A DNA stretch of 64,000 bases from Fragilaria crotonensis (taxonomy: Eukaryota > Bacillariophyta > Fragilariophyceae > Fragilariales > Fragilariaceae), in NCBI GenBank assembly GCA_022925895.1, contig JAKSYS010000074.1, forward strand, positions 62,001 through 126,000, read 5' to 3'. A model generated the notes under the pieces. That model saw only the letters and a program-made list of their open reading frames with translations. It was not told the origin of the DNA and searched no databases. Below are positions 44,801-54,933 of this stretch, piece after piece. Within the stretch, counting starts at the first letter, position 1, and every line of letters starts with the position of its first letter. The position numbers and the translations under genes are program-made.

Positions 44801-47700
44801 TGGCCTCTGGCGGCATCCCGCACCTTCGAGCTGCCAACATACCCAATGCTACAATAATTCGATCAAAGCATGCCGACGCATCGTTATCGAAACGAGCGTA
44901 GTTGATTTTGAGGACTCTGCACAGGTCGGTGGTGAGTTGGTTTAACATTACTGGGTCCATTGTTGTTCGTCCCGGAACTGATCCATGTTGACCATCATTT
45001 AATAGATGGAGTCTGACCGAACGTCTGACCAGACGGGATCCCCACATTATTTTGAGAAAAAGGTTGTAATCAGCCTCGAACAGATGTATAATCCGCAGGC
45101 GGTTGATTTGAGGTCGTCCAGGGTCTTTTTCTATCATCACATTCACAGCATTACTCCATCGCGGTATAGAAATCCCTCGTGAGATTGCTATATTCATAAA
45201 CTTGCGGAAACACTCCAATAGCATTGTATCCTGAATCATTGCCTTATAGTGACCCAAATGCCTCCCAGACGGAGACGTGGTTGTCGTCTCCTTCCAGGAT
45301 TTGAAACCCCTTACGATATCTGCTGAGGTTATGTCGCAGGGTATTGGTCCGCTTTCAAGTACTGAACCCGGTATTTGGAATGAAGCAAGAAACTCTCGTA
45401 ACAGTTCGCGATCTCCATACCACTCCTCCGGGATTTCGCCTTGCAATAGAGCCTCCGATTCCGGGGAGAGGCTCGTGAACGTGAGTGCGTCATGTATCAA
45501 TCCATGTCCGCACGGTGATTCAGCAGCTGCTCGGAAAGCTTCTCTGTTGAAGCTCAATAAATGTGCCTCGATATCTTCCCGTGTGATCACAGTATCCCAA
45601 ATGAGATTGTCAGGGCAACTGTGTTGGAGTAGATTGTGAACTTGTCCGGGGGGTGTAACATCGCTCGATTCCGGGTGTCGAGGAACCAATACCTGAGAAA
45701 GAGCCGAATACTCGGTCGGTTTGACGATCTGCCTGAGTTTACCAAAGAGTTGTCTACTGGTTTCGCCAAGTAGAGTCCTTTTTACAATCCGAGCTTTTCT
45801 TGCCGATTCTGTTTTTGTAAGAGGATTGTTGTCCATTTCGTAGGTTTCGAGCAATTCCGCATAATTGTTGTTGTGTAGCTCGGACGCGTCCTTCTGAGTT
45901 TTGCGCAGTACTTTTGTCGCCTGATTAAGTCGTTTCCGTACCTCACATATTGGTAACTCTATCGAACGGTCGGGGAGCACGAAAGATGGATCGCAAGATT
46001 GTATCTGTCTCTCCCAGCGGCTAAATGTATTGTAGTAATCTTCCCGTACTGATGTTCTCGTAATCGCAGTTTCCAATATCGCATCAACACTCCCGCATTG
46101 CGTAGCCGTGGCGACCATTTGTAGAGTTTTGGTCTGACGCGTAAAGAATTCTCAGCTTTAGCATCGCACGTCCTTGATCATCATCCCATGCAGTCAAAAT
46201 TTCCGAACCTGCTGTCGTGTCATCGCTCGATGTGTTTTGAACAGTGTATCGATTCGCTCTTTCATTCGGTGATCTGAGTAATACTCTCGAATCGCCTTGT
46301 GGTATCTTTCCGTTAGTTCTGGATTGCCGCTCTTAAGAGCACGTCGATGGATCGTTGGTAAGGAGGTCTCTGTAACGTCCGCCCCAAAGAGAGATGACAG
46401 ATTGATATCAATGTACAGAGCCCTATGGTCCGATTGTGGACCTTCGAAGTAAGATAGAGTACCTTGACGACTCATAGCGTTACGAGTTCGAGGGCAACCA
46501 AACATATAATCGATTCTCCTATTTGCAGACCCAATGAAAGTTGACGGTGCAGGAGTCAGCCGATGTAGGTCTTCAAGGTCCTGGGACATTAGCATGTTTT
46601 CGAGTCGGTGATCTCTCTCAAGAACTGCGTTCGAGTCCATCATAAGCAGTAGGGCATGTCCTTGCTCGCGCAATTCTCTTAACTTAGATGAAATATCCGT
46701 CAAGAAGTTTGTCCTAGGTTGTGGGTGTTGTTCTCCTTGCTCCTGATAGTACACGTATTCTCTATGGAATGTACTTCCTAGGGGCTGAGGATATGGAGCT
46801 CGCGCATGTACGGTAACCAGTAATAATGCTAAACTTCTGACCGTCTTTTCCGATCAGCGTGAAACCACTCCACCTACCAAGACCAGTTGGATCCGTTATT
46901 GGTGGACCAAAACCGCTGTCGTTAATGCGCCTCGAACCAGTTGGAGGACTCCCCAGCGTGGAAGGTTTCCCTGTCATGGAGAGGATCAATCGCGACAGAT
47001 GGCGAACCGAAGACTGTTTTCCGTACTGGAATTGCCTTTGGACGCACTGTTTAAAAGCATTTCGCAAGTGCGTATGTTGCCAGCCCAAATTTGTTTCAGC
47101 CATACCAAAAATGTCCACAGAGTACGATAGCATGGATGATAGAAAGTACCGATAGTCGGAACCTTCCTGTGTGGATGTAAGACCTTTGACGTTTTGAAAC
47201 ATCACTCTCGTTGTGTTCGGAGCCTTGTAAACAATAGCGTCGCCAAAACTTTGATCTGCCACCGGATCCACTGTGCGTCGAATCGTTAGACGTCCTGGAC
47301 GCTGCTTTTGAAACAGCAAAACCTGAGACGGTGGTATGGGAGGATGCCTGTCGATCCCTCGAGATGTGTAACGACCTCTGTTAATGAAGGTCGGAATATC
47401 GCCGGTAGTCTCCTCGGATCTGTTGGATGTATTCCTGAAAATGCCATGGATATGTTCCTGGCGTGTTGCTTCCGCAGCACCGTCCTGACTTCCTTCATGA
47501 GTTTGCCTTAGCGTAAATGCCGTAGTAGGATTCATGTTTTGTGTGGTTGACTGCTGCCTATGACTCAAAAGGGAGTTTCCAGTCGTTGATATTCTGATCG
47601 GTGAAGGCGTCATCATTCGTTGTCGCCTCCTCTGGATCACTTTGTTGGTTGTATTGAGTGTCCAGATTAGGCAAAATTGATGAGCTGTCGTCGGATGCAT
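41837..47700 (-). pseudogene. LINE ORF2: AP endonuclease-RT-RNase H-zinc finger, several frameshifts
   Basis: Endonuclease (47700-46194, one shift near 46775): MFQNVKGLTS, FGMAETNLGW, LLMMDSNAVLERD, RRIDYMFG, SDHRALYIDI. A linker TAWDDDQGRAMLK (46170-46140) is out of frame. RT (46118-44421, open 565 codons): SPSGRHLGHYK, DPGRPQINRLRIIHL, DNDASACFDRI, GTGQGSGASPS, catalytic AFVDDTAIG. An extra T in a T run (near 44435) ends it, and the frame resumes as FSGGALNLKKCSWYI. Thumb (44395-43560). RNase H (43592 to about 42800) is damaged: TIASDGGLKGRKG is readable but the rest is split. The C-terminus (42816-42172) is QSIEKTDHTPEARVTVL... and the finger CPCCKTTDETTQHVLQC (C-x2-C-x8-H-x3-C). It nicks target DNA and primes cDNA there. 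This copy is probably inactive unless the shifts are consensus errors. Confidence 0.88.
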
Positions 47701-50503
47701 CCATTGTTGATGATATGTCCGGAGGTGCGGAATGTGGTTGAAAGGTCACAAGAGTTTCTTCCTCCAATTCATCCTCAAACTCGGTTGACCCCAAGGACAT
47801 TTCCTCTAGTTCGTCGTGAAGTGATCGCGACTTTTTCTTCGTCGGTGAATTGGCTTGTAGAGATTCATTCCTGTCCGTAGGCTCCACATGGTTGATAGAG
47901 GGACTGTCAGATTTCTGCACGAGATTGAAGTGAAGTCGATTGACCCCGACGTGTTCAGTGCTCTCCGTCAGATCGCGCATGTCCATGAGTGTCCGTCGCC
48001 GTGTTGGATCCTTAGTACCAGTGGTCCGGTTGTGTTCGGTGCCTTTAACCTGATGTTCGTGTTCGCCTTTTACTATTGTTGCTGTGAGTACCTCGATCCG
48101 GGTGGCCATGCGATCAATAACATCCATCAATTTTGACACTCGGATGTTCAGATCTACAATTTGAACATGGGAGTCTTGTTGGCGTTCCATCGTGACTGCG
48201 AGTTTGTCTCGGCTATCGTGTAAAACTGCATCCATATCGTCGATCCGGCCCAGTTTGGACTCGATGTTGTCTAATCTGGTTGCGGTTTGGGACGTGAGAG
48301 TGGAAGTCTCCGCCGTTTCCTGCTGTTGACGTCGAAATAGAGCTTCCAACTCGTTTAGGCGTCGTGTGGTGTCAGAAGACATGACCGATGCGGTAGCCCT
48401 GGACTGTGTCGCTGATTGAGTAAAGGCAGTGTTGTCATCACCATGCTCCAAATTGTTTGGTACCGAAGATTGAGCCGCTCCTGTGGGCAGCTTGGATGCC
48501 TTTGGGCCAGCTCGTTTTCCTCGTGAACGTTGGGTGGTGGAGAGGTCCTCTGCGTTATCCACCTCTGTCGTGATACCCCGCACCGATGATGGTGCATTTT
48601 TCCATATATCCTTTGATGACATCTGGCCTAAAAGATCCAAGTTCTTTTGAGTAGAGTGATCGATATGAATGACTGACGGTAATCCGGATAGACTGTCACG
48701 GAATCGAGCTTCGCGCTTGCCAATGGGGTTAAGTCTCAATCGATATTGCCGAAGGTGATCGGCAGCTTGCTGGGCGTACTGCCTTGGGACTAGCAAATAG
48801 GCTTTTTGGTCGTAGCCTCCGTTCACGACTTCACATCGAGCCGCGGGATCATCAACGTCCTGAAAAATTGTGCGCGCCCATTCCCTTGTGGAACGTTCAA
48901 CAACCGTGCCATTTTCAAAAATTTCTTTCCGGATTTTATCCAAGTTGATCAGTGTTGGAAATAACGGAAAGGATTTGAGCGTTTTGGCGTAAACATCTTG
49001 CATCTCAAAGTATTCGCTAATCTGCGATGGTTGCAGTTGAGCGAGTGCAATACGTGGAAGAAACAAGGGAGAGTTATGTCCAGTCAAAAGAGCGGAGAGG
49101 GCCTGTGACAATGGTGACACGTGAGTTTCACCGCACTGAATCACAAGATGGTTAATCTTTTGTTCCATTGGTGTGCGATGGAAGAGAATAATGTCGAAAA
49201 AAGGGGTTTCCTTGGGTAGTTGTTGACGTAGACTCTGTAGGAAGTGGGTGCGTTGGGTAGTTCTAGCAGCTTTGAAAAGAATGTAACCGGCTGTTACAAT
49301 TTTTCCGCTAGTTGTGGTGGAATTGGAGATTTTCACTTGTACTTTGTGCTCAGCAAGCTTGGTTACTGTGTTCTCTTTGTTTCTCCATTGGCAGGGAAAT
49401 TTCGCTGCGAAGCAGACACGAGCTCCAAAAATGATTTGGGAGGTAGCCGACAGGAATGCAATGTTCGGTGAGAGAAATTCTCTCAGCTCACCTGGTGACA
49501 GAGTAGTTATCTCTGAGGAAAGCAAGAGATCACGACTTTCCCATCGATAGAAAAAACAGTCATTGTCTGGGAACAACTCGCACAACATTGCATGAACATC
49601 TGTCAACCAAAGGGGAGATTGTTCGTTGTAACGAGAAAAATCTCCTTGTGGCGACCATCGGAAAGTAAGTCGATACGTTCCGTCGTTCGTGGGAACATTG
49701 AGGTCTGGGTTAAACACCGACTGTTTTTCCACAGTGAATGAGGTATCGGAGGCTGTAGTGCTGTTGGAGGATGTGGTTTTCTTGTTCGGAGAACCGCAAT
49801 CATCCGTGGAGGTAGGCATGTTGGTGGTAGATAGATCACGTACGGGCGAATTGTCCTCTGTGCGCTCGAAAGTACTGAACGATACGTTGGCAGAGTCTGT
49901 GGTGAAAGATTCGGGTGGAACTTTGGATGCATTCAGGGTGTTGGGCGAGGAAGCCCTCTGCTGGGTCTTTTGCTTCTTCGATCCGACCTGTGTCCATTGG
50001 GTCACTTCGATATCCATAATGTCACGATCACCTTGTACGTAGTCTGTCCATGACATGTCAATCGTATTGATGGCGAGATATTGCGGAGCATGGCGCTGGA
50101 GATATGGCTGAGATACATCAGTGGCCCATGCCGACAAAGTTTTGGAAATCTCCAGTTTTCTGTCGACATGATACATAAAATTATACCATACCATTCTATG
50201 GCAGATGATCGGGTCAGCACTGTACTTCATCCACAACGTATCGAACTTTGTGCAGTCGTCGTACACAAAGAAGCCCAGAGTCACATATCGAGACCAGTTC
50301 TGCGGTGTTCCATGTTGCTTGTAGGCATGTGCGTTGGCATCTCGTCTGTATCGTTCTTCGACAGAGAACCAGTCTACGCCTGCAGTTGGCCTCGGGATGG
50401 CTTTCCACTCCGTCGTATAAAAACCATACGTCGGATGATGCGGATCATGGTACGCCGCGGGGTCGGGAGGGGACGGGAGCGCCGCATGGGCGGTCATGGT
50501 CAT
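47558..50503 (-). CDS. LINE ORF1 protein, intact
   Basis: 981 residues from the ATG at 50503 (MTMTAHAALPSPPDP). The frame is open upstream to 50545 but only with a TTG. N-terminal region to about 190: YGFYTTEWKAIPRP, VTLGFFVYDDCTKFDTLW. Next is a Ser/Thr-rich disordered part, then a globular middle (YRLTFRWSPQGDFSRYN, GARVCFAAKFPCQWRNKEN, FFDIILFHRTPMEQK). A coiled coil follows at about 690-790 (LNELEALFRRQQQ... to IRVSKLMDVIDRMATRIEVL), then an acidic tail. No CCHC knuckle is present. ORF1 proteins bind element RNA as chaperones, and the coiled coil suggests multimers. It overlaps the start of ORF2 by up to 143 bp in another frame. At 2.9 kb it is unusually long and still open, unlike ORF2. 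Confidence 0.8.
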   Translation of the reverse strand: MTMTAHAALPSPPDPAAYHDPHHPTYGFYTTEWKAIPRPTAGVDWFSVEERYRRDANAHAYKQHGTPQNWSRYVTLGFFVYDDCTKFDTLWMKYSADPIICHRMVWYNFMYHVDRKLEISKTLSAWATDVSQPYLQRHAPQYLAINTIDMSWTDYVQGDRDIMDIEVTQWTQVGSKKQKTQQRASSPNTLNASKVPPESFTTDSANVSFSTFERTEDNSPVRDLSTTNMPTSTDDCGSPNKKTTSSNSTTASDTSFTVEKQSVFNPDLNVPTNDGTYRLTFRWSPQGDFSRYNEQSPLWLTDVHAMLCELFPDNDCFFYRWESRDLLLSSEITTLSPGELREFLSPNIAFLSATSQIIFGARVCFAAKFPCQWRNKENTVTKLAEHKVQVKISNSTTTSGKIVTAGYILFKAARTTQRTHFLQSLRQQLPKETPFFDIILFHRTPMEQKINHLVIQCGETHVSPLSQALSALLTGHNSPLFLPRIALAQLQPSQISEYFEMQDVYAKTLKSFPLFPTLINLDKIRKEIFENGTVVERSTREWARTIFQDVDDPAARCEVVNGGYDQKAYLLVPRQYAQQAADHLRQYRLRLNPIGKREARFRDSLSGLPSVIHIDHSTQKNLDLLGQMSSKDIWKNAPSSVRGITTEVDNAEDLSTTQRSRGKRAGPKASKLPTGAAQSSVPNNLEHGDDNTAFTQSATQSRATASVMSSDTTRRLNELEALFRRQQQETAETSTLTSQTATRLDNIESKLGRIDDMDAVLHDSRDKLAVTMERQQDSHVQIVDLNIRVSKLMDVIDRMATRIEVLTATIVKGEHEHQVKGTEHNRTTGTKDPTRRRTLMDMRDLTESTEHVGVNRLHFNLVQKSDSPSINHVEPTDRNESLQANSPTKKKSRSLHDELEEMSLGSTEFEDELEEETLVTFQPHSAPPDISSTMDASDDSSSILPNLDTQYNQQSDPEEATTNDDAFTDQNINDWKLPFES

Positions 50504-50597
50504 GGTGGGGATGCTACGCGACAACTTCCTATTCGGGATACGCAATTACGAACGGCGGACAGAACGTACTTGCGCAAAACTAAACTAGAAAATTGTG

Positions 50598-50610
50598 TGT
50601 CCCGAGGTAT
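50598..50610. repeat. target-site duplication of the full-length LINE, 5' side
   Basis: TGTCCCGAGGTAT, the second copy of 41530-41542. Removing the LINE and one copy joins the two ankyrin relic parts. Confidence 0.9.
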
Positions 50611-50700
50611 TGAATAATCACAAGGTTGTATTTAGAAACGGCAACGTGAAGCAGGTTCTGACCACACGAGTCCCTCGCGAGTGGATTCAGCGACCCTGAT
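50611..50700 (-). pseudogene. ankyrin-repeat protein relic, 5' part
   Basis: The minus strand reads GQNLLHVAVSKYNLVIIQYL and then, after removing the LINE and one target duplication, GTEWGG...RKELMYAVDRQGTTALHVA at 41542 and below. That is two ankyrin units in register, which confirms where the LINE landed. Further upstream the similarity fades. Confidence 0.6.
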
Positions 50701-51062
50701 GCCTGATGCCCTGATGCCATGATGCCACATCACGACGGATTTGGTCAAGCGGACGTCTCACTACGACATGCTGACAGTAGCTTGTACTCCGTACTCCGTG
50801 CATTTAGACTTTGCTGTACCAGTCATGCTGCGTGACTAGTAGATAGCATGTCAAACGCGAGCGAGGAAAGGACGGGTCCCCGATTAGGTTTCACCAATTT
50901 GACGTCAGCGCCCACGTCACAAACAGTAGAAGTACTGACGTCTTTATCGTTCAAACGTACTCCGAGTACCAACATACATAGTACCGGAAGAGCTGTACTG
51001 GATTGACGTTCGTACTGTGTCACTGGTTACTTGTTTGCGGACCACGAGACTGCGCTCTTCCA
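50701..51062. other. intergenic between the ankyrin relic and the foldback element
   Basis: About 360 bp. It begins with a short GATGCCTGATGCCCTGATGC run (50699-50730) and continues GTAC-rich. No gene. Confidence 0.4.
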
Positions 51063-51943
51063 GGAGGTTCCGGAATTTCGGCTCTTTTATGTGTCTCGTA
51101 ACTTTTACGCAGATTATTTACCAGAAATTTGTTCGACAAACATCTAAATAATTCCACGTTTCCAAAATGATAGAATATCTTCTGTTGATACACTATAATT
51201 AAAACCGTGCTTTATTTTGGAACTGTTGTTTACATCGTTTGTTATGACAAGTACGACATCGATTCAATGTCTTGGATGAACTAGTGCTATGTAGGGATAT
51301 TCAAAAAAGACGTTGGCTCTTGAGCCACTGGCTCTTGAGCCATTGGCTCTTAAGCCATTGGTTCTTAAGCCAGTGGCTCAAGAGCCACTGGCTCAAGAGC
51401 CAATTTACCTCGTCCAACTAGTCGAGGAACGTGTTTTCTTTAAATGAGAACTCGCCACACGGGAACGGAAAAAATGACAGGTCATCTAAGGTCGATGGTA
51501 TGCGTATGCATGTCTCCTATTGGTATGACATAAAGTGCGAGCACTTTTGAGGACGAGTTCTATGACACACAAAAACGTGTGTTCTTGAGTTTGACTTCGC
51601 CGGGGCTGTTGTTCAGCCGTTGGCTCTTGAGACAACGGCTTTGAGCCAATGGCTCTTGAGCCATTGGCTCTTGAGACAACGGCTGCCGACACTTCAAATG
51701 TCGAATATCCTTAAGTAGGATTTTTATAAAACGCCGATTCCGTTGTCGCATAGTCTAATCTCAAGTTCTTTAGTTTCAGCTCAAAATTTGTCACGTCATG
51801 AGATTGATGTACCTAATGATCCGGACATTTGAAGTGATGGAACGTGGAATATTTGTCCGGCGTGACGAACGAAGTTGTAGAATTAGTATCCGTAGCCAGT
51901 AGTAGACACTTATAGGTAAAAGAGCCGAAATTCCGGAACCTCC
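51063..51943. mobile_element. foldback / MITE-like element with nested palindromes
   Basis: A perfect 27-bp inverted repeat (51063-51089 and 51917-51943, beginning GGAGGTTCCGGAATTTCGGC) continues imperfectly inward (for example AATAATTCCACGTTTCC near 51145 and its counterpart near 51850). Inside, 51313-51403 is a 91-bp palindrome built from TTGGCTCTTGAGCCA units. A second array of the same unit lies at 51618-51683. No transposase frame is present. Target duplications are unclear. Confidence 0.65.
51313..51403. repeat. 91-bp palindrome of GGCTCTTGAGCC units
   Basis: Three GGCTCTTGAGCC/GGCTCTTAAGCC units face three reverse-complement units around a centre near 51358. Each unit is also a short near-palindrome, so the strand can fold as one long hairpin or several small ones. 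Confidence 0.8.
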
Positions 51944-52729
51944 AGAACTCCACAAAAGGCGCGCAACTATTGGCAAGTACAAAGTACCGGCGGCAGTAGG
52001 TCTACTAGAGAGGGGATTGCTTCAAAACAATCCAAAAGTTGCTCGGTATCCTCTGTATTATGTTCCGACGTATCCCGAGTCCTCTTGAGTATCTGCAAAG
52101 ATATGTGATGCATTATGAATACATGGTCAACAAGCTGAGTGTTGCCTCACCAAGCACATTCGCAAATCGTGCCACAAATCACTTGGAGTATATGACATAG
52201 TGCTGAATCCCTTCATCAATGACGTTCTGAGTGTGATTCGCGTCGACAAAATTCGAATGCTCCATCCAGCCCATTGCCGAGCACACATCACATGAAACGT
52301 GGAACTCAAGGACTTGTGTGGCCTGTCCAATCTGGCTAGCATCGACGAGGCGAACGTGTCAGAAGTGACCTGAACAGCCTGCACTTCATCAGCAGTGGGA
52401 AAGCTCGATACGTGTCTGTCTGCGTCTTGCTGTCTTTTCCTTCGGCTGACCGTCAACGCTGATGCTACTTGCTTTCGATTGCACCGCCGCCCTGATTGCA
52501 ACCACCCACCCGCCTGTGTGTCCCAATGGACAATCACCCTGGAAAAGCTCCTCCCATAATCGGAGCGAAGACCTTGATAGTCAGCGGCGGTGACCGTTTT
52601 GCAACATCATTGGTGAAAGGAGTTGGCGGCAGAGGCCATATAGTCGGTATTGCCTGCCTTCTAGGTGAGAATGTATTTAAGCGACAGGAAGAAATGAACC
52701 AGGAAGGTTGTTTCGTTATCGACGAGTGT
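51944..52729. other. intergenic or upstream remains of the kinase relic
   Basis: About 790 bp with ORFs of 80-140 codons on either strand but no convincing similarity. It may contain eroded upstream exons of the kinase relic. One plus-strand stretch, CLTKHIRKSCHKSLGVYDIV (about 52144), is open but unassigned. Confidence 0.3.
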
Positions 52730-54923
52730 GCGGCTATACAAAAGTTCGAGTAACGACTGGCAAAAGCACGAGGCCGCAAAATCCTCCACTCCAGTGTATC
52801 GGAACGTATCGCAAACACTGTGCAAGGCCTTGGATCACTAGAGCATCTTTGAGCTTAAATCGACTCACTCGTTCGGCAGCACCGTCTTTCTGACATTGGA
52901 AAACTAAGTTAACTTTGAATGGTCTGGACAAATTACCCCGGTATCACAGCGTTTGGTAGCAGTGCACCCAAAGGTGTCCAGCAAGGTTTCTCCGAATAGT
53001 TATCATGAACATTTATCAGCCTGTCCAACGAAGATACTAATGCATTCGAAGAAAATTTTGGAAAGCTCGAGGGACTACTGATATGAGTCTCAACTGAGCA
53101 CCGCGTTGGCGCACATGTCAAGATTTTGAACGGCCTCGAGCTCATCGCATCGAATGCCAGCGGCTAGTGCATGCCACAATTTGTGGAGAAATCATTGATT
53201 CCTTGAGAATCGACGCAGCTTTTCATGTTGTTGCATTGCCTTAGCGGAAAATGCAGCGAATGTATTCGAGAGAGCGCATAATCGGATCATGAGTGATGCG
53301 TCAAGAGCGAAGACGGAGAAAGATATGCTGGAGGAGTAAATTGCGTCATCTGCGTGTCTTGCTTTGGATGCGTTCGGAGTGTCCTTGTCGTTATGCAACT
53401 AGTATTCGAATGAGGACTCGACATCGCACGAGTTTCGAGTTTTATCTATTTGGTTTCCGACGCTGCTGCTGGTGCAGGATTTCAATGTGGTCGGTGATCG
53501 CATTTTGACGTGGTCATTGATCGCGTTTTCGACACGATCCCGACGTCGTGGCTGTTGCAATTGACGTACCACTTGCACTCGCGACTATGTGTTGGGCAAG
53601 GACTGGATTGGGATCCTATTCAGACTACACTGTCGAAGCTTATCGTGCTTATGTGTGAGCAGCATCCATCTGACTGAACTCCTCTCTCTCACCCACGGAG
53701 AAGACCATCGATCTGTCGGTGAAAGCCTTGATCCAATAATCCAAGCAGCAAATGCCATTATGGCTGCATTGTGAGGAGCAGCTGACGCAAACCGGCTCGA
53801 CCTGTATGAAACATAAAAGAAGCCATCACAGACGCGTATCGTAGCCATGCAATGGCAGTCCCATCTAGCCTGAACAACACATCGTGCAGCAACGAGGAAT
53901 CCCGATTAAGGATTTCTCGAAGAACGGCATCAGAGCTAAAATGCGGTGCGCCGAATGCGTGCCGTGAGTATTAACTTGGTCTCCCACAGTCATTGAAATA
54001 ATGAATACGGCAATTTCACGACGGATTCGCCTGGAAAAGAGTCGATAAACAATTTTCAGCCCGAATGCCCGCCTCGCGCCAACGGCCGTACGCGCCTGAC
54101 GATTTTGGTCTACATGGTATCCACAGGAACGTGGTTCAAACAACTAGTGAAAGGAAATAACAACATCCAGCAAGATGCAATTATGCAACAAGGTTTCACG
54201 TATAGTAATGAGCTTCTGCGTCGTCGAACCGAGCAGAGTCGAGAACAGCCCTCTCGTCGAAAGAAGGGCGACACCCGATGTGTTCGCAAACCATTGAAAC
54301 TTTTGACCAACAATGTGGGTACCTCTGTGCCCCAAACGCGGCATTCTTGGCCGGATGTTGCGGGATACACGCACGAAACTGGTTAGGCGAATGGAGTTTT
54401 AATCGATGTATGGAGGAGCGAAATGATGAAGGTGTTCAAAGCCAAGCACGAAAAAAGCATGCTGCACTCGACCAATTCTGCCAGAATTTTTCGGCTGTTT
54501 TTGGAAGAGTCGAAATGTTTGAACGCGATTTACTGGCTTGGCACACCGCTAACATGGCGTACACAAGAACCTTTGCCGTAAGCCGTATTGTCGGTCACAT
54601 GTTGGGCATTGGTGACCGGCATCATCGATTTTGGAAATTACTTTTGAACAGGGGCGTCTCGTGCGTAACCCAGAGACAGTTCCGTTCCGACTCACTTTGT
54701 GATATTGTCGACGGCACGGGACGCCTTGGGACGGACGGACCTTTCACAGCGGAGGCAGAAACTTCATCTCGGATTTTGAGGGAGAACTCCGACACGCTAC
54801 ATGAAATCCTATCTGGCCTTGTTAGCGATCTGCAATGCGAAAAGGCGCATCAAATGCTCGGGCCCGTCAAGAAGACGAGGAAGAGAGTGCGAGCTTGGTT
54901 GTAAGAAAATTTCCTCTAATGGA
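52730..54923 (+). pseudogene. ATM/Tel1-like PI3K-related kinase pseudogene, FAT and kinase domains
   Basis: The FAT region is readable in shifting frames: NDWQKHEAAKSSTPVYRNVS (about 52756), AENAANVFERAHNRIMSDAS (53250), SACLALDAFGVSLSLCN (53347), VFDTIPTSWLLQLTYHLHSR (53526), ALIQ/LDPIIQAANAIMAAL (53730-53774). The kinase domain follows: VKGNNNIQQDAIMQQGFTYS (about 54140), CQNFSAVFGRVEMFERD (54480), then AYTRTFAVSRIVGHMLGIGD and RHH (54555), matching the catalytic-loop region of ATM-type kinases. After that comes SLCDIVDGTGRLGTDGPF (54700). The segment normally carrying the HIDLG metal-binding motif after the GDRH loop is degenerate (RHHRFWKLLLNRGVSCVTQ). Stops and frameshifts throughout rule out activity. 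The gene continues beyond a LINE at 57302. Confidence 0.75.
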
Positions 54924-54933
54924 AGCCGCACGT

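Larger units (their letters stand above)
41543..50597 (-). mobile_element. full-length LINE (non-LTR retrotransposon) with ORF1, endonuclease, RT and RNase H
   Basis: 9,055 bp bounded by the 13-bp target duplication TGTCCCGAGGTAT (41530-41542 and 50598-50610). On the minus strand: a short 5' UTR, ORF1 (50503-47558), ORF2 with AP-type endonuclease, RT, RNase H and CCHC zinc finger, then a 3' UTR ending in a CCTAATTATTAGG stem 6 bp from the target duplication, with no poly(A). ORF2 has several frameshifts and ORF1 is intact. The domain set matches RNase H-bearing clades such as I or Tad-like. The exact clade needs a tree. Confidence 0.93.

Noticed and set aside
41837-47700. Treating the endonuclease and RT pieces as separate host genes
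   Set aside because: Order, shared 3' end, target duplication and the second copy at 54934 show they are one LINE ORF2.
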